Assembly: GCF_036516575.1 (NCBI RefSeq)
Contig: NZ_DATBTY010000041.1
Span: forward strand, 1-8,683
Origin: Cerasibacillus sp036516575
GTDB taxonomy: Bacteria > Bacillota > Bacilli > Bacillales > Amphibacillaceae
Direction: 5' to 3'
Length of the DNA: 8,683 nucleotides
Positions 6,326 through 8,683 of this stretch are shown here, piece by piece. Every line of letters starts with the position of its first letter. Position 1 is the stretch's first letter. The notes under the pieces are model-generated. The model was not told the origin of the DNA. It saw only the letters and a list, made by a program, of their open reading frames with translations, and ran no database searches. The position numbers were made by a program, and so were the translations under genes.

Positions 6326-7316
6326 AACCGAGCACCTCCAATCGATTCGTTCGTTCCGTTAACCAAGCCGACGCCCGTTTTCGTTCTTTCGGTTCACCTA
6401 ACAACTCGACAATCAACGTTCCGAGCGCTCGATCTTGAATGTACGTAATTTGTCCGTGTAAAATATTGAGATCAACTGCAAAACGAGTTGCCGCCTTTGA
6501 AATGATTGCTTGCTCGGCATCATCTCCTCGAAACGTTAATTGTAAAATGTCTCCTGTCCGCTCCTCTAACAAACGAGGAGGCAATGTTAATGAATGAACG
6601 GTATCAACAAACTGCTTCGTCAATGGTTGTTCAGGGGAGGCAAAAATATGATACACATCTCCTTCCTCTACAATTTTTCCGTCTTCCATTACCGCAACGC
6701 GATGGCAAATCGTTTGAACGACTTTCATTTCGTGTGTAATGAGAATAATCGTAATATCGAGTTCTTCATTAATTTTCTTTAAAAGCTGCAAAATAGATGC
6801 TGTAGTTGTCGGATCGAGAGCGGATGTCGCTTCATCGCATAATAAAATATCTGGATTATTTGCTAACGCTCGCGCGATTCCCACTCGTTGCTTCTGTCCT
6901 CCTGAAAGTTGAGCAGGGTAATGATTCGCTCGATCTGACAGTCCGACAAGATGCAACAGTTCTGGCACACGTTCGGCAATTTCAGCCGTTGATTTTCCAG
7001 CCACCTTCATAGAAAAAGCTACATTTTGGTATACGGTTTTTGTTTGAATGAGATGAAAATGTTGAAAAATCATTCCAATTTTTTGTCGTATTTGACGCAA
7101 TGCACGTTTAGATACTTTTGTAATGTCGATGCCATCAATAATAACTTCACCTGAAGTCGGTTGCTCTAATCCATTCAAACAACGAAGCAATGTACTTTTC
7201 CCTGCTCCACTGTAGCCAATCATGCCAAAAATATCACCGCGTTCAATCGTTACCGATACATCATCCAATGCGAGCACATTACCGTATCGTTTCGTTACTT
7301 GGCGTACTTCAATCAT
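6315..7316 (-). CDS. metN: Methionine ABC transporter ATP-binding protein MetN
   Basis: This 333-residue ATPase energises methionine import. It shows Walker A GYSGAGKST at 34-42, Q-loop Gln85, signature LSGGQ at 137-141, Walker B ILLCDE at 157-162 and the switch His195. A C-terminal region (about 255-333) corresponds to the NIL domain, which in MetN binds methionine and inhibits transport when the cell has enough (known for E. coli MetN). Length is close to the usual 335-345. The ATG at 7316 overlaps the metQ stop by four bases, with AGGAGG just upstream in metQ. No defects are visible. Confidence 0.95.
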   Translation of the reverse strand: MIEVRQVTKRYGNVLALDDVSVTIERGDIFGMIGYSGAGKSTLLRCLNGLEQPTSGEVIIDGIDITKVSKRALRQIRQKIGMIFQHFHLIQTKTVYQNVAFSMKVAGKSTAEIAERVPELLHLVGLSDRANHYPAQLSGGQKQRVGIARALANNPDILLCDEATSALDPTTTASILQLLKKINEELDITIILITHEMKVVQTICHRVAVMEDGKIVEEGDVYHIFASPEQPLTKQFVDTVHSLTLPPRLLEERTGDILQLTFRGDDAEQAIISKAATRFAVDLNILHGQITYIQDRALGTLIVELLGEPKERKRASAWLTERTNRLEVLGYAS

Positions 7317-8143
7317 TTTTTCGCCTCCTGTTCTTGTTGATATGGGGGTAAGACGTACCCTTGGGAATGTTCTAGTGTATAAGTATAAAATTCTTCCGAT
7401 TCATACGCTTCTTTTAATGCTTGAACGAACGGCTCATCTTCCTCTCCTTCACGAACCGTTAAATAAATTAAAAAATCTTCCGATGTTTGTTCAACATCCA
7501 CCGCTTCTGTCAACTTCAATCCAGAAGCAATCGCATAATTTCCATTGACGAAAGCAAAATCAGCATCCTCAAGAGAACGAGGGGTCGCTGCCGCTTCTAA
7601 CGGATTCAACTTTAGATGATACGGATTATCGATAACATCTTTTTCAGAGGCTGTAATCGGGTTAACATTTGGATCAACTGTTAACCACCCGTAGCTCTCT
7701 AACATATTGAGCGAACGAGCTAAGTTCACCGTATCGTTCGGTAATGAAATCGTCATTCCTGGCTCAAGATCGTCGAGCGATTGATGTCGTTTTGAATACA
7801 TCGCAATGGGGGCAGTCGGGACAGCAAAAAGCGCAGTAAGCTTCGTCCCTTGATGCTCGTTAAAATTCGATAAATATAAACGGTTTTGGAATAAATTCGC
7901 ATCGATATCCCCTTCTTCTAATGCATTATTCGGCTGAATATAATCATGAAATTCAATAATGTTTAATTTGATTCCTTTCTCTTTTAAAATCGGTGCGATT
8001 CCTTCTTTTAATTGATCACTATATGGACCTGCTGTAGCTCCAATCGTAATGGTTTGATTTGTTTCACCCTTTGCTTCTCCGTCACATCCGGTAAGTATCA
8101 AAGCAGTACTCAATATGAGAAACCATGTGAATAGTTGTTTCAT
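7313..8143 (-). CDS. metQ: Methionine-binding lipoprotein MetQ (NlpA family)
   Basis: This 276-residue substrate-binding lipoprotein delivers methionine to the MetNI channel. A short signal peptide ends in the lipobox LTGC, with Cys20 as the lipidated residue, so it is anchored to the outer face of the membrane. Family motifs include TIGATAGPY at 33-41, DYIQPNNAL at 67-75, LPNDTVN at 134-140 and NGNYA at 200-204, where most relatives have NTNYA. That small change near the ligand pocket may alter specificity, but methionine remains the best guess. The ATG at 8143 has AAAGGAG upstream. The gene comes first of the three, unlike the metN-first order of E. coli and B. subtilis. Confidence 0.93.
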   Translation of the reverse strand: MKQLFTWFLILSTALILTGCDGEAKGETNQTITIGATAGPYSDQLKEGIAPILKEKGIKLNIIEFHDYIQPNNALEEGDIDANLFQNRLYLSNFNEHQGTKLTALFAVPTAPIAMYSKRHQSLDDLEPGMTISLPNDTVNLARSLNMLESYGWLTVDPNVNPITASEKDVIDNPYHLKLNPLEAAATPRSLEDADFAFVNGNYAIASGLKLTEAVDVEQTSEDFLIYLTVREGEEDEPFVQALKEAYESEEFYTYTLEHSQGYVLPPYQQEQEAKK

Positions 8144-8169
8144 TATGCATTCTCCTTTTCTTCATAGAA

Positions 8170-8229
8170 AAAGCCTCTTCGATGAAGAATATGTGATTAC
8201 AAACACACTTCTTCAATCGAAAAGGCCTC
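8170..8229 (-). terminator. Terminator-like hairpin between yezD and metQ
   Basis: On the minus strand a stem of about 18 pairs forms between the arms at 8209-8228 and 8171-8189. Both carry the GCCTNTTCGAT and GAAGAA pattern, with one G-U pair and one bulged base; the loop is 19 bases. Five T residues follow, and the metQ binding site starts only about 10 bases further on. It looks like an intrinsic terminator with partial read-through, or a stem that protects or divides the transcript so that yezD and metQ are expressed at different levels. Confidence 0.7.
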
Positions 8230-8248
8230 TAGTTGTCTAGTCAGCTTC

Positions 8249-8392
8249 TTACGACGTGGATATTCTAAATTTTTCTGTGCGATGAACTTGCACAACTTGT
8301 CCTTCATGAATGGTAATATGAACTTCTCCAAACTGCAATTCTTGCAAGGCTTGTTCAATAATTGCAAGCACTTCATCCTTTTCTTTTCCCAT
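8249..8392 (-). CDS. YezD-family small protein (DUF2292)
   Basis: The 47-residue protein reads MGKEKDEVLAIIEQALQELQ, FGEVHITIHEGQVVQVHRTE, KFRISTS. It matches my recollection of the YezD/DUF2292 pattern: an N-terminal helix, then a strand-rich part with FGxVxITIHxGxVVQ and a basic TEKFR ending. Function is not established. Members are often found near sulfur-amino-acid or sulfate assimilation genes, and the position directly behind the S-box riboswitch fits. The start at 8392 follows AAGGAGG at about seven bases. It has no membrane segment or signal. It is followed by a terminator-like hairpin, so it may be the most highly expressed gene of the operon. The family call is from memory, without a search. 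Confidence 0.8.
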   Translation of the reverse strand: MGKEKDEVLAIIEQALQELQFGEVHITIHEGQVVQVHRTEKFRISTS

Positions 8393-8429
8393 AAACACCC
8401 CTCCTTCTTTTATGTAGAACGTGCATTAA

Positions 8430-8464
8430 AAATAAAAAGCGACCCCTATATAAAAAGAGGTCGC
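8430..8464 (-). terminator. Riboswitch-controlled terminator
   Basis: On the minus strand, GCGACCTC pairs with GGGGTCGC around a short AT-rich loop, followed by TTTTTATTTTT. This is the expression platform of the S-box leader: with SAM bound the terminator forms and transcription stops before yezD. Confidence 0.88.
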
Positions 8465-8592
8465 GTCATACGAAATATGCACTGCTCCTCTCATCTTCCA
8501 AGGTTTCCCTTGCTGGAATTGGCACCGTTTGATAGAAATCAATGGTTGCCGAAGCTTCACAGGGCCAGTCCCTCCGCTTCTCGATATAAGAG
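8430..8592 (-). promoter_or_regulatory. SAM-I (S-box) riboswitch
   Basis: The minus strand from 8592 carries the conserved S-box blocks in order: a P1 strand CTCTTAT, GAGGGACTGGCCC, GAAGCTTCGGCAACC, a variable P3 hairpin, GGTGCCAATTCCAGCA, then GGAAGATGAGAG, whose ATGAGAG closes P1 (8488-8494). The terminator follows at 8430-8464. S-box RNAs of this type bind S-adenosylmethionine and switch genes off when it is abundant. Here the target is the yezD-metQNI transcript, about 2.7 kb. The block order and sequence are close to the consensus, so function is likely. Confidence 0.95.
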
Positions 8593-8620
8593 TTATCGTT
8601 AATTTATGAAATTAGTTGTT

Positions 8621-8649
8621 ATCATATCCTGTCTTTTTAACAATGTCAA
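8621..8649 (-). promoter_or_regulatory. Strong sigma-A promoter of the met operon
   Basis: On the minus strand, a perfect TTGACA (8644-8649) is followed after exactly 17 bases by TATGAT (8621-8626, 5 of 6). The start of transcription should fall near 8613-8615, about 20 bases before the P1 stem of the riboswitch. High intrinsic promoter strength fits control by transcription attenuation. Confidence 0.9.
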
Positions 8650-8683
8650 CAGATTTTATTCAATTTTTCGAAAATAAAGAAAA

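Noticed and set aside
7222..7548. 108-codon open frame on the + strand
   Set aside because: It is antisense to the metN and metQ junction, both of which are well supported.
8282..8602. 106-codon open frame on the + strand
   Set aside because: It runs antisense through yezD, the terminator and the S-box aptamer, and its sequence is explained by these.
1..8683. CRISPR array, tRNA or rRNA genes, replication origin
   Set aside because: No spaced direct repeats, cloverleaf or rRNA-like sequence, or DnaA-box cluster was seen on either strand.

Overview
The window looks like a chromosomal stretch from a Bacillaceae bacterium, probably a moderately thermophilic relative of Anoxybacillus, Geobacillus or Parageobacillus. 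This is inferred from strong AGGAGG-type ribosome binding sites, a SAM-I (S-box) leader on a methionine transporter operon, a YezD-family small protein, a sigma-B-like promoter and the protein sequences. No database search was possible, so the genus is a guess.

Left part (1-2183): the window opens inside the tail of a decayed IS21-family element on the + strand. Its istB carries an in-frame stop, and its terminus appears to lie at 201. An AT-rich segment (202-2183) of clearly different base composition follows. It carries one intact gene for a 584-residue protein: a ComEC/Rec2-type metallo-beta-lactamase domain behind about 310 residues that I do not recognise. After it come about 185 bases that look like remnants of one or two further coding sequences.

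Middle (2184-4620): a complete 2437-bp IS21-family insertion sequence with istA and istB on the minus strand, overlapping by the usual ATGA. Its istB-side end faces the istB-side end of the left relic, and the two ends align without gaps at three boxes. The foreign gene is therefore framed by two related but non-identical IS21 ends in inverted orientation. On its other side this IS cuts a short-chain dehydrogenase gene after residue 182. The missing 3' half is not on the far side of the IS, and I see no target duplication, so a deletion or recombination followed insertion, or came with it.

Right part (4621-8683): host-like sequence of higher GC, all on the minus strand. From right to left it holds a consensus sigma-A promoter, an S-box riboswitch with terminator, yezD, a second terminator-like hairpin, metQ, metN and metI (a D-methionine/methionine ABC importer whose genes overlap), then a small two-helix membrane protein with its own terminator, then the truncated dehydrogenase behind a sigma-B-like promoter. 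When S-adenosylmethionine is scarce, the riboswitch should let transcription proceed into yezD and the importer.

The most interesting part is the AT-rich cargo: a soluble ComEC-like metallohydrolase with an uncharacterised N-terminal region, next to broken partner sequence, between inverted IS21 ends. It could be what is left of a mobile accessory or defence-like module, but the sequence alone does not prove a function.
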